12,518 nt of DNA from Thermoplasmata archaeon (GCA_030641605.1 DAOWHD010000069.1:1-12518), one strand, 5' to 3'. Counted from the first letter of the stretch, positions 1 to 5,464 are shown. Notes: generated from the letters alone by a model not told the origin. Numbers and translations are program-made.

Positions 1-100
1 CTGCAATGGCCGCAGCTATCAAATCTTTAAGTAAAACGGCGAATATTGAAGCCACAACAATCAGTATGGGCAATATAATGTGAATTGCTTCTAGCATCAT
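1..100 (-). CDS. MbhD/DUF4040-like subunit of an Mnh/Mrp complex (5' part only)
   Basis: The minus strand opens with ATGATG at 100 and stays open for 33 codons to the window edge, reading MMLEAIHIILPILIVVASIF and then AVLLKDLIAAAIA. A hydrophobic helix followed by a short charged LLKDLIAAAI segment is typical of DUF4040/MbhD proteins and of the N-terminal part of MnhB-type subunits. Its start overlaps the stop of mnhG in an ATGA arrangement (100-97), so it is very probably translated by coupling. In Mbh-type gene orders (mbhA, B, C, D) this subunit follows the MnhE, F and G homologues exactly as here. The family call rests on only 33 residues plus position, and the rest of the gene lies outside the window. 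Confidence 0.7.
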   Translation of the reverse strand, partial: MMLEAIHIILPILIVVASIFAVLLKDLIAAAIA

Positions 101-483
101 TTTTCTTCCTCCTTTTTCTTTACAGTCTTTTTTACTGACTTGTCTTGTAAGCTGTCGACAACAGCACCAACAGGCTTTACCCCACTTTTATGTGCAGCAC
201 GAGCAATAGCATGAGCGCCAGTTGGATTGGTAAGTAGGATAGCGACTAATGCACCAGCCGTATGGATTGCTAAAACAGAACCATCTGTACTGCCTAGATA
301 CCACATTTTTAGTCCCAGAAGTATAACTGATCCAGTGATGAAAATTGAGCCAAATGTGGTACATTTAGTCCCAGCATGAAGTCTTGTATATACATCAGGA
401 AAACGTAACAGGCCTACACCTCCAAGAATGTTGAAAAAAACACCTATGGCAAGAAGTATATAAATCAAAAACTCAAACCACAT
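97..483 (-). CDS. mnhG: Na+/H+ antiporter (Mrp/Mnh) subunit MnhG
   Basis: A 128-residue small membrane subunit of the Mrp-type cation/proton antiporter module, also found as MbhC in membrane-bound hydrogenases. It has three predicted membrane helices: residues about 4-22, 42-60 and 70-86. Between helices 1 and 2 lies the family signature GLLRFPDVYTRLHAGTK, followed by TTFGS. The tail after residue about 95 is long and highly charged (KKTVKKKEEEK), longer than in many MnhG proteins and probably cytoplasmic. The ATG directly follows the mnhF stop codon, and a strong Shine-Dalgarno sequence lies inside the end of mnhF. The family assignment is firm. Whether the complex is a stand-alone antiporter or part of a hydrogenase or related respiratory complex cannot be told, because the large subunits are off the window. 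Confidence 0.93.
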   Translation of the reverse strand: MWFEFLIYILLAIGVFFNILGGVGLLRFPDVYTRLHAGTKCTTFGSIFITGSVILLGLKMWYLGSTDGSVLAIHTAGALVAILLTNPTGAHAIARAAHKSGVKPVGAVVDSLQDKSVKKTVKKKEEEK

Positions 484-753
484 CTAAAAATCACCCCCTT
501 CCAAATATTTAGCTATAAACAATGTGGAAATAAACGAGAGCAATGCATACACAATTGCTACGTCAATGTAGATGATCTCATTAAATGCTGCACCAAAGAC
601 AACCATTCCAACAATTACAACTGTATTGATTGTGTCTAAACCTACAATCCGGTCTGGTGCTGTTGGTCCTTTTACAACTCGTATTATGGCCATCACAATA
701 CAAATCATAAGAGCAATCAAAACAATCATATATTCATTAAAAAATTCCATCAT
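484..753 (-). CDS. mnhF: Na+/H+ antiporter (Mrp/Mnh) subunit MnhF
   Basis: An 89-residue membrane subunit (MbhB in hydrogenase complexes) with three predicted helices. The family signature follows helix 1: GPTAPDRIVGLDTINT. Its aspartate-containing segment contributes to the ion path in known Mrp/Mbh complexes. An ATG further upstream at 774 would give 96 residues. I prefer the ATG at 753 because AGGAGG (plus-strand 762-767) sits 8 bases before it, and because its ATGA overlaps the mnhE stop codon (752-750), the usual coupling pattern in this operon. The next codon is also ATG (750). The stop TAG at 486-484 abuts the mnhG start. The family assignment is firm; the start is an inference from the ribosome binding site. 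Confidence 0.93.
   Translation of the reverse strand: MMEFFNEYMIVLIALMICIVMAIIRVVKGPTAPDRIVGLDTINTVVIVGMVVFGAAFNEIIYIDVAIVYALLSFISTLFIAKYLEGGDF
490..502 (-). promoter_or_regulatory. Strong ribosome binding site of mnhG
   Basis: Read on the minus strand this is GGAAGGGGGTGAT, a near-perfect match to the archaeal anti-Shine-Dalgarno complement GGAGGTGAT. It ends 6 bases before the mnhG ATG at 483. It lies within the last codons of mnhF, so the two genes are closely coupled. It supports the ATG at 483. Confidence 0.75.
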
Positions 754-1268
754 TCTGCAATCCTCCTGATCCATTTGTCAAAATTTCCACAGATATATTT
801 GCAATCAACAGAATCCCCCTTTAACACATCCTCTTTAACGTTTATCCAATGAATATATAAATCATTTTTTTCCTCATCGATGTCAACGCTCAATGTTCCT
901 GGAGTAAGCGTTATGGAATTTGCAAGCAGCGTTATTCCCAGGTCCGTTTTCAAATCTGGTGAGATTTTGACTATACCTGGGTTTATTTTGCCTGTTATTA
1001 CCCGATAAGCTACATCGAAGTTTGCTTTTGCCATGCCAACAAAAAACGGTCCGATAACATACCAAACAAATATGATCCATCTAACGGGATTCAACATTCT
1101 CAAGTCTTTCTTCACGAAGATATTCCTCGTCACAAAACCAGTGATTAATGAGAGAATTAGTCCCAATAGAATTTCTTCTATGCTCCAAAGGCCTAATGTT
1201 CCACTACCTGTTGTAAGAAGTAGATAGATGATGAAACATATGATGGTTGTAATAACAAATGCTATCAT
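750..1268 (-). CDS. mnhE: Na+/H+ antiporter (Mrp/Mnh) subunit MnhE
   Basis: A 172-residue subunit, the usual size for MnhE/MbhA. The N-terminal half holds hydrophobic helices at about residues 2-20, 31-48 and 62-82, with the typical NPVRWIIFVWYVIGPFFVGM segment. The C-terminal soluble domain carries the hallmark SITLTPGTLSVDID and LYIHWINV strings, characteristic of the family. It is the first gene of the visible minus-strand operon and its stop overlaps the start of mnhF (ATGA). A modest purine-rich GGAAGGG precedes the ATG. MnhE, F and G together form part of the sodium-translocating module in Mrp and Mbh complexes, so the operon probably couples proton and sodium gradients, though the partner complex is not visible. 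Confidence 0.93.
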   Translation of the reverse strand: MIAFVITTIICFIIYLLLTTGSGTLGLWSIEEILLGLILSLITGFVTRNIFVKKDLRMLNPVRWIIFVWYVIGPFFVGMAKANFDVAYRVITGKINPGIVKISPDLKTDLGITLLANSITLTPGTLSVDIDEEKNDLYIHWINVKEDVLKGDSVDCKYICGNFDKWIRRIAE

Positions 1269-1317
1269 GTTATTTTCCCTTCCAATATCTTTGAGTTATG
1301 TTTCAGAGTAATCTTGT

Positions 1318-1332
1318 AGCTTTTTAAAAGCT
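1318..1332 (-). promoter_or_regulatory. Candidate TATA box of the mnh operon within a 7-bp inverted repeat
   Basis: The minus strand reads AGCTTTTAAAAAGCT, containing the TATA-like TTTTAAAAA. A start about 25 bases downstream would give a leader of roughly 30 bases before the mnhE ATG. The element is also an exact inverted repeat: AGCTTTT, one base, AAAAGCT. Such symmetry over a TATA box can be a repressor site, but in AT-rich DNA it can arise by chance. There is no experimental support. Confidence 0.35.
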
Positions 1333-1370
1333 TGTTGCTTTCCCATTTCCATACCATCCCCATACTTGGT

Positions 1371-1382
1371 TCATATAAAAGC
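1371..1382 (+). promoter_or_regulatory. Candidate TATA box of thyX
   Basis: TCATATAAAAGC resembles an archaeal TATA box. It would place the transcript start near 1400 and give a leader of about 45 bases with a purine-rich ribosome site (GTGGGGAG, 1433-1440) 6 bases before the ATG at 1447. A second TATA-like string at 1421-1428 is too close to the ATG to serve a transcript carrying this ribosome site. Confidence 0.4.
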
Positions 1383-1446
1383 GTAATAAAATTTCACCTC
1401 AAAACTAATAAAAGCAATATGTTATAATGAATGTGGGGAGCCATAG

Positions 1447-3003
1447 ATGAATGTCAAACTCATAGGTTTTACTCCTAATCCTGAGGAAATGCCTGCGATG
1501 GCTGCGAAACTTACACACAGTAAAACAAAACCTGAAGATTTGTATAGAACCTCTAATAAGGAATTGAAAGCAATACTTAAGCATGTTATGAATCTTGGTC
1601 ATACTAGCGTCATTGAACATACAAGTTTTACCTTTGCAATTAGTGGTGTTAGCCGAGCATTGACTCATCAACTAGTTCGTCATCGTATCGCTAGTTATGC
1701 ACAGCAAAGTGAAAGATATAACCAATTTTTTAATGAGCCAATAAAAATACTTAAGGATCGAAATGATAGATATAAAATCCAAAAAAAGAGAAGAAAAGAA
1801 TGTAAATTTAGTTTAGGTGATGAATATAGGATTTGTGATGAGTATGAAGAAGGAGCGTCTTCAATTGAACTTAGTGGAAAATATGATTGTAATTCCGAAA
1901 CAATATTAAATATTCTTAAAGCTCATAGTATAAGAGTTAGAGGAAATAATGAAAGTGTTGTTAATCATTATTTTTTTGATAGAATTGATTCACATATAAA
2001 AGCGCAGATTTTAGGTGTTTTATTTGCTGATGGATTCATTGGTGAAAGTAAAAAGAATTATTTTATTGGAATAAAACTTCAAGAAATTGATAAAGAATAT
2101 TTAGGGAATTTTAGAAAAATAATCAATTTAAAAAGACCTTTACACTTTTATAGTGCTATAGATGAAAAACATCAGAATTTATATCAACTGACAATTTCAT
2201 CAAAGAGAATGTATGAAAAACTTAAGAAATATGGTATGAAAAAGGGTAAGAGAGAATCGCCATTATTTTTAGATGAAAGATTGTTAAACTCGTTTATCTT
2301 AGGTTTTTTTGAAGGTGATGGATCAGTCGGTAATTGTTGTGGCTCAAAAAAATGGTTAACTTTTACTTCTGCCTCAAAAGAATTTTTGGAGTTTATAAAA
2401 AAAATAATCGTTAAAAATTGTAGAGTAAATAATGTAAATATTCTTCAAAAGAAAACGGCTTTTCAATTAAGCTGGCAGGGCAAAAATGACATTGATATAA
2501 TCCTTACATGGATGTATAAAGATGTTTGTATAGATTTTGTTATGAAAAGAAAATTTTATAAAAGTTGTGAGCTGTATAGAAATGTTGATGTTATTAGAAG
2601 AAAATTAGTTTTAGATAGATGTAATCAATGTAATGTTGTTATCCCTCAATCAATATTACAAAATATTAATGCATCTGAAGTGTTTATTAAAGGAGTAAAT
2701 ACACTTGTAGATTCATATATAATTTCTTGCGGGATGGGTATAAAACCTGAGGATAGTCGTTTTATATTGCCTCAAAGCTTTAAATCAAATATAATAGTTA
2801 CAATGAATGCTCGATCTTTACTCAATTTTTTCGAGCTCAGGTGCTGCCTTAGTGCCCAATGGGAAATCCGAACACTTGCAAATAAAATGTTACAACAAGT
2901 AAAGAAAGTAGCACCAACTATTTTTAAAAATGCGGGACCTGCATGTAAGACTAAGGGCATCTGCCCTGAAAATAGGAAAGATTGCCCACTTTATCCAAAG
3001 TGA
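1447..3003 (+). CDS. thyX: Flavin-dependent thymidylate synthase ThyX interrupted in frame by a LAGLIDADG endonuclease
   Basis: ThyX converts dUMP to dTMP using methylene-folate (or an archaeal pterin) and FAD. The N-terminal part, residues 1 to about 92, has GHTSVIEHTSFTF and the diagnostic RHRx7S motif: R78, H79, R80, then S88 and R90. The C-terminal part, about 397-518, starts VVIPQSI and continues with GIKPEDSRFILP, TMNARSLLNFFELR and AQWEIR, holding the expected dUMP-binding arginines. It ends in a cysteine-rich tail seen in archaeal ThyX. The two halves add up to about 215 residues, a normal ThyX length. Between them about 300 residues form a homing endonuclease with no recognisable intein splicing blocks. 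The whole gene is one open frame of 518 codons. ThyX identity is firm. How an active enzyme is made (splicing at RNA or protein level, or tolerance of the insertion) is unknown. Confidence 0.93.
   Translation: MNVKLIGFTPNPEEMPAMAAKLTHSKTKPEDLYRTSNKELKAILKHVMNLGHTSVIEHTSFTFAISGVSRALTHQLVRHRIASYAQQSERYNQFFNEPIKILKDRNDRYKIQKKRRKECKFSLGDEYRICDEYEEGASSIELSGKYDCNSETILNILKAHSIRVRGNNESVVNHYFFDRIDSHIKAQILGVLFADGFIGESKKNYFIGIKLQEIDKEYLGNFRKIINLKRPLHFYSAIDEKHQNLYQLTISSKRMYEKLKKYGMKKGKRESPLFLDERLLNSFILGFFEGDGSVGNCCGSKKWLTFTSASKEFLEFIKKIIVKNCRVNNVNILQKKTAFQLSWQGKNDIDIILTWMYKDVCIDFVMKRKFYKSCELYRNVDVIRRKLVLDRCNQCNVVIPQSILQNINASEVFIKGVNTLVDSYIISCGMGIKPEDSRFILPQSFKSNIIVTMNARSLLNFFELRCCLSAQWEIRTLANKMLQQVKKVAPTIFKNAGPACKTKGICPENRKDCPLYPK
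1711..1735 (+). repeat. Left copy of an imperfect direct repeat flanking the thyX insertion
   Basis: This 25-base stretch encodes ERYNQFFN at the end of the ThyX RHR motif region. It aligns with 2614-2635 at 18 of 22 positions after one 3-base gap, in the same reading phase. The copies are 903 bases (301 codons) apart, so loss of one copy plus the insert would restore a ThyX of about 217 residues. The DNA is AT-rich, so chance similarity is possible. Confidence 0.45.
1723..2634 (+). mobile_element. In-frame HTH-LAGLIDADG homing endonuclease inserted in thyX
   Basis: Boundaries are approximate. The insert occupies about ThyX-ORF residues 93-396. A helix-turn-helix lies at about residues 126-165 (ICDEYEEGASSIELSGKYDC, then SETILNILKAHSIRVRG). 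The first LAGLIDADG motif is QILGVLFADG (187-196) and the second is FILGFFEGDG (283-292). Both keep their metal-binding acidic residue (D195, D291), so nuclease activity is plausible. The C-terminal part ends with a KRKFYKSCELYR segment usual in such enzymes. I see no intein block A (C..DT), no block B (T..H), and no terminal HN followed by C, S or T at the far end. By eye the DNA has only 12 G/C in 60 bases at 2041-2100 and 13 in 60 at 2401-2460, against 25 in 60 at 1441-1500 and 29 in 60 at 2821-2880. This suggests recent transfer. Confidence 0.88.
2614..2635 (+). repeat. Right copy of an imperfect direct repeat flanking the thyX insertion
   Basis: This 22-base stretch encodes DRCNQCN immediately before VVIPQSI, where ThyX homology resumes. 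It parallels the left copy ERYNQFFN at 1711-1735, differing by four substitutions and a 3-base gap. It may mark a duplicated insertion site. Confidence 0.45.
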
Positions 3004-3010
3004 GAATTAT

Positions 3011-3661
3011 ATGAAAAGACCATATGTGATCGTAAATTGCGCGATGTCTGCAGATGGAAAGATCGCACTTCCTAACGGTACGCAACTTCGAATATCATGT
3101 GATGAAGATATAGAACGTATGTATAGATTGCGCAATGAATCTGATGCAGTCCTCGTTGGGATTGGTGCTGTGCTTTCTGATAATCCTAGGCTCACTGTTA
3201 AAGAAAAATATGTTAAAAATCCTCATCAACCCCTTCGTATAGTACTTGACTCGAAATGCAGAACTCCCAAGGATTCTCTTGTTGTAAATCAGACTGCAAA
3301 AACATGCGTCATAACTGCAGAAAAATGCGATACAAAATTTGAGGATAATGTTGAAGTTATAGAATGCGCAGCTGATGAAGAAGGGCTTATCGATTTAGAG
3401 GAACTGTTGGATATACTTTGCAAGCGCGGAATTAAAACATTGATGGTTGAAGGTGGGGGAACTGTCATATGGAGTTTTCTTAGATCAGATTTGGTGGATG
3501 ATTTGTATATCTATATTGCCCCAATAATCATTGGTGGCAAGCTCACCCCTACGATGACAGATGGATCTGGCATAAAAAGTGAAGATGAGTTAATATCTTT
3601 AAAAATAGCTGATATTAAAAAATTGGGAAAAGGTATCTTAGTTCAGTACAAGCGATTGTGA
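3011..3661 (+). CDS. arfC: 2,5-diamino-6-(ribosylamino)pyrimidinone 5'-phosphate reductase (archaeal RibD_C family)
   Basis: A 216-residue NAD(P)H-dependent reductase of the archaeal/fungal type (RibD_C fold). It reduces the ribosyl side chain to ribityl early in riboflavin synthesis, a step that also feeds the F420 deazaflavin. Family landmarks are PYVIVNCAMSADGKIALPNG at the N terminus, SDAVLVGIGAVLSDNPRLT, PLRIVLDSKCRTP, LMVEGGGTVIWSFL and LVDDLYIYIAPIIIGG. The frame is open back to 2930, but that would overlap thyX out of phase. The ATG at 3011, 7 bases after the thyX stop, places the conserved N terminus correctly. A weak GTGAG precedes it. The tight spacing implies co-transcription with thyX, whose product needs FAD. 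The family call is firm. The exact substrate rests on family knowledge, and no deaminase domain is attached. Confidence 0.92.
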   Translation: MKRPYVIVNCAMSADGKIALPNGTQLRISCDEDIERMYRLRNESDAVLVGIGAVLSDNPRLTVKEKYVKNPHQPLRIVLDSKCRTPKDSLVVNQTAKTCVITAEKCDTKFEDNVEVIECAADEEGLIDLEELLDILCKRGIKTLMVEGGGTVIWSFLRSDLVDDLYIYIAPIIIGGKLTPTMTDGSGIKSEDELISLKIADIKKLGKGILVQYKRL

Positions 3662-3683
3662 GCAGTGTTCTATCAACTTCTTT

Positions 3684-4175
3684 TCATTCCTTTTGGGCCT
3701 TTTTACTTGATCTTCTATGCATTTCGTCAATCTCTCGCTGCGTAAGAATGCCTTTGTTGGCCAATTTCATCATGAGTAGGTTATTATGCTCAATAAGAAA
3801 GTTGATATCTTTTGTTTGCTGGGCAATTGTTTCTGCCTGCTGATTTATTTCTCCCTCTCTCTCCCTCAGATAATCCAATGTTTCGTCGATTTTTTTTGTT
3901 TTGCGTTTTAGCGATGTTTCAATGATTCCTGTGACATTTTTTGATAATTCTTCAATGTGACTTTTTATGAGTTTTTCATTCTCCTCATTTATGCGACTAA
4001 CCGTCTGCTCTTTTACATCTTCTATGTTCTTTAACTTTTTCAAAAGCTCCTTAAAACCGCCGACTTGTTCCTGTAATAGCAAAAGTTTGGATTTTTCCAT
4101 TGAAATCATTTGGTCTATCTGTTTGCATTTGTCATTGAGTTCAGCAATCTTTGTTTGCAAGTAACCTTCTTTCAT
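3684..4175 (-). CDS. Coiled-coil protein of unknown function
   Basis: A 163-residue hydrophilic protein I do not recognise. Residues about 8-125 are rich in Leu, Ile, Glu, Lys and Gln in heptad-like spacing, with breaks near GGFKEL and the middle KNVTGI segment, and no membrane helix or signal peptide. The C-terminal part changes character: NNLLMMKLANKGILTQREID, then EMHRRSS, looks like a short conserved helical module rather than coiled coil. The start is well supported. AGGAGAT lies 8 bases before the ATG at 4175, and a TATA-like element precedes that. It converges on arfC with a 22-base gap. A structural, scaffolding or nucleic-acid-associated role is possible, but the sequence does not say which. 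Confidence 0.8.
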   Translation of the reverse strand: MKEGYLQTKIAELNDKCKQIDQMISMEKSKLLLLQEQVGGFKELLKKLKNIEDVKEQTVSRINEENEKLIKSHIEELSKNVTGIIETSLKRKTKKIDETLDYLREREGEINQQAETIAQQTKDINFLIEHNNLLMMKLANKGILTQREIDEMHRRSSKKAQKE

Positions 4176-4217
4176 ATTTTGGCATCTCCTGCTTACCGTA
4201 TTGATAATGTTAAACTC

Positions 4218-4228
4218 CTTATAAAATC
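4218..4228 (-). promoter_or_regulatory. Candidate TATA box of the coiled-coil gene
   Basis: On the minus strand GATTTTATAAG carries a TTTTATAA core. A start about 25 bases on (near 4198) would leave a leader of about 20-25 bases containing the AGGAGAT ribosome site. Confidence 0.4.
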
Positions 4229-4240
4229 ATCTTTATCGGA

Positions 4241-4403
4241 TCATTTCCTTAACTTTGTTTCAATGAACAAAACTACTGCTATTGCACATAAAACGAGGAT
4301 GATGTCAAAATCGGGAGTTTCCTTTGGATTATTTTTCTGATAATTTGTCAATTCTGCTACCAAAATTGCCCTGCACGAAAAATGAAAAGAACCTCCTTTC
4401 CAT
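4241..4403 (-). pseudogene. Small reading frame with C-terminal membrane-anchor-like tail, interrupted by one base
   Basis: In one minus-strand frame the end reads NNPKE, TPDFDIILVLCAIAVVLFI, ETKLRK, stop (4243-4241). A short Pro/Asp-Phe lead, about 15 hydrophobic residues and a basic end resemble the C-terminal sorting anchors of archaeal surface proteins (PGF-CTERM-like). This frame has no ATG. A TTG at 4363-4361, with AGGG five bases before it, would give 40 residues. In the adjacent frame an ATG at 4403 reads MERRFFSFFVQG and on to KLSEK before a TAA. Dropping one A from the run of five (plus-strand T run 4332-4336) joins the frames into a 53-residue product. It may be a small membrane protein, a decayed C-terminal remnant, or a sequencing slip. 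It overlaps none of Mut7-C if that gene starts at 4418. Confidence 0.33.
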
Positions 4404-4417
4404 TACAATCTAGCAAT

Positions 4418-4876
4418 ATGAAATTCCTATGCGATCAAATGCTTGGTACACTTGCAAAATGGTTACGCCTTTTTGGTTTTGATACGTTTTATGCGAATAA
4501 TGAAATGAAGGATGGCGAATTGTTGCAGATTGCAAAAAAGGAAAACCGCATTCTCGTAACACGGGATAAAGAACTAATTTTCAGAGGAAGAAAACAAAGT
4601 CTACAAGTTATTAAGATTTCATCAACAGATTTAGATGTTCAACTAAAACATGTTTTACATGACGTACCAATCGATGAAGAAGCGGTTTTATCCAGATGCT
4701 CCCTTTGCAATACCATCCTCGAAGAAATCAAGAAGAATGAAGTCAAGAACAGAGTTCCAGAAAAAATCTACGAAAACAATGATATATTCTGGTTTTGCCC
4801 AAAATGTGACAAAATCTATTGGATGGGAAGTCACTACGATAAAATAACTGCTAAAATAAATGAAATTAAAAGATGA
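4418..4876 (+). CDS. Mut7-C family PIN-like ribonuclease with zinc ribbon
   Basis: A 152-residue protein of the Mut7-C RNase family, a small PIN-like nuclease domain joined to a C-terminal zinc ribbon, widespread in archaea and some bacteria. The N terminus MKFLCDQMLGTLAKWLRLFG is diagnostic. Acidic residues in PIN-like positions are D6, D32 and D50 (in LVTRDKEL). The ribbon has C94-x2-C97 (CSLC) and C127-x2-C130 (CPKC), followed by KIYWMGSHYDKI, as in the family. An upstream in-frame ATG at 4382 would add 12 residues, but family members begin at the MKFL segment, so I use 4418. No clear Shine-Dalgarno site precedes either start, and the transcript may be leaderless. It converges on the DUF424 gene with 8 bases between stops. 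Family assignment is strong. RNA cleavage is inferred from the domain, and the target is unknown. Confidence 0.9.
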   Translation: MKFLCDQMLGTLAKWLRLFGFDTFYANNEMKDGELLQIAKKENRILVTRDKELIFRGRKQSLQVIKISSTDLDVQLKHVLHDVPIDEEAVLSRCSLCNTILEEIKKNEVKNRVPEKIYENNDIFWFCPKCDKIYWMGSHYDKITAKINEIKR

Positions 4877-4884
4877 TTAAGCGT

Positions 4885-5184
4885 TTACACTCTCATCCTT
4901 ACCATCTGGGCATGCGGTATGCCTTTTATCCTCATGACGCATTCTGGATCGACTAGACCCATTTTTATGGCGCAGTTCACTGTATCTTTTCCAACAAGAT
5001 TTGCGATTGTCGCATCTTTGAGATATTTTTTTAGAACTTCTGCGTTTATCCGTTTTCCTCCATAGAATTCCTTGGATACGTCTATCTGAAATTTCCCATC
5101 CACGAATTTTTTCCCAATTAGATTTTCATCGCATGCACCAATGAGTACATCGTTTCCCTGCCTGTAGATCCTTATGCTTATCAT
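4885..5184 (-). CDS. DUF424 archaeal conserved protein
   Basis: A 99-residue soluble protein of the archaeal DUF424 family, whose function is not established. Recognisable family strings are the N-terminal ISIRIYRQGNDVLIGACDEN, the GKKFVDGKFQIDVSKEFYGG segment, LVGKDTVNCAIKMGLVDPE and the C-terminal IKGIPHAQMVRM. Length and both ends match the family, so it is complete. No membrane helix or signal peptide is seen. It is transcribed divergently from polB, sharing a 280-base intergenic region, and converges on the Mut7-C gene. A promoter-like TATA lies upstream and a weak AGGA precedes the ATG. A role in RNA or translation would suit such a small conserved archaeal protein, but nothing in the sequence shows it. 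Confidence 0.9.
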   Translation of the reverse strand: MISIRIYRQGNDVLIGACDENLIGKKFVDGKFQIDVSKEFYGGKRINAEVLKKYLKDATIANLVGKDTVNCAIKMGLVDPECVMRIKGIPHAQMVRMRV

Positions 5185-5225
5185 GTTATGTTCCTTTTAC
5201 CTATATCTAAAAGTAGGTTGCACTC

Positions 5226-5240
5226 ATTTATATTTCTTTC
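5226..5240 (-). promoter_or_regulatory. Candidate BRE/TATA promoter of the DUF424 gene
   Basis: The minus strand reads CGAAAGAAATATAAA, an AATATAAA TATA element with an upstream purine-rich CGAAAGAA that matches an archaeal BRE. A start about 25 bases downstream (near 5206) gives a leader of about 20 bases. Confidence 0.5.
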
Positions 5241-5337
5241 GAAAAATATTGAAAAACCCCCCTTCTGGTTGTGCCCCATCTATCCTCTTAAGAAAATAAT
5301 TCATTTTGGTCGGTTTCAAGCCATTTTTTTACTAATC

Positions 5338-5346
5338 TTTATATAC
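5338..5346 (+). promoter_or_regulatory. Candidate TATA box of polB
   Basis: TTTATATAC is a consensus-like archaeal TATA box in the 280-base gap (5185-5464) between the divergent DUF424 and polB genes. It predicts a start near 5370 and an untranslated leader of about 95 bases, long for an archaeal mRNA. The rest of this gap shows no RNA gene or structured repeat that I can support. A 90-codon open stretch at 5188-5460 lacks homology and a ribosome site. Confidence 0.45.
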
Positions 5347-5464
5347 TATGCCCTTGCACTCTCAATCAATACCAAATTATTTGTTTTAACCGCAATTCTA
5401 AAAACCTACTGCGACATACACTCATTCCAAAATGCTGTAAAGTATTTTTTGTGGGGTTAGAGGG

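Noticed and set aside
1801..1835. ECKFSLGDEYRIC (ThyX-ORF residues 118-130) as a possible intein block A
   Set aside because: The spacing Cys-x4-Gly-Asp and the lack of the following Thr do not fit block A. It would leave about 26 foreign residues in ThyX, and no matching C-terminal splice site (Asn before Cys, Ser or Thr) is present.
1720..2620. Pairing between AACCAATTTT (1720-1729) and AAAATTAGTT (about 2601-2610) as an intron stem
   Set aside because: Nine of ten positions pair, but the strings are almost all A and T in very AT-rich DNA, and no bulge-helix-bulge or group I core accompanies them.
2930..3010. Upstream extension of arfC to an ATG at 2930
   Set aside because: It would overlap thyX out of frame, and the added residues show no family similarity. 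The conserved N terminus starts at 3011.
3691..3705. TTTTGGGCCTTTTT as a terminator of arfC
   Set aside because: The T runs lie inside the opposing coiled-coil coding sequence (Lys/Glu-rich tail), so coding use explains them. Termination there is possible but unsupported.
4110..4340. A plus-strand open frame of 76 codons over the start of the coiled-coil gene
   Set aside because: It is largely antisense to the coiled-coil gene and lacks a ribosome site or family similarity.
5258..5330. A possible small RNA ending at the T7 run (5324-5330)
   Set aside because: No stable stem, box C/D or other RNA motif is visible, and the only upstream TATA-like string is the complement of the DUF424 promoter.
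5188..5460. A 90-codon open frame between DUF424 and polB
   Set aside because: It has no ribosome site and no recognisable family, and it contains the promoter-like elements of both divergent genes. It is more likely chance.
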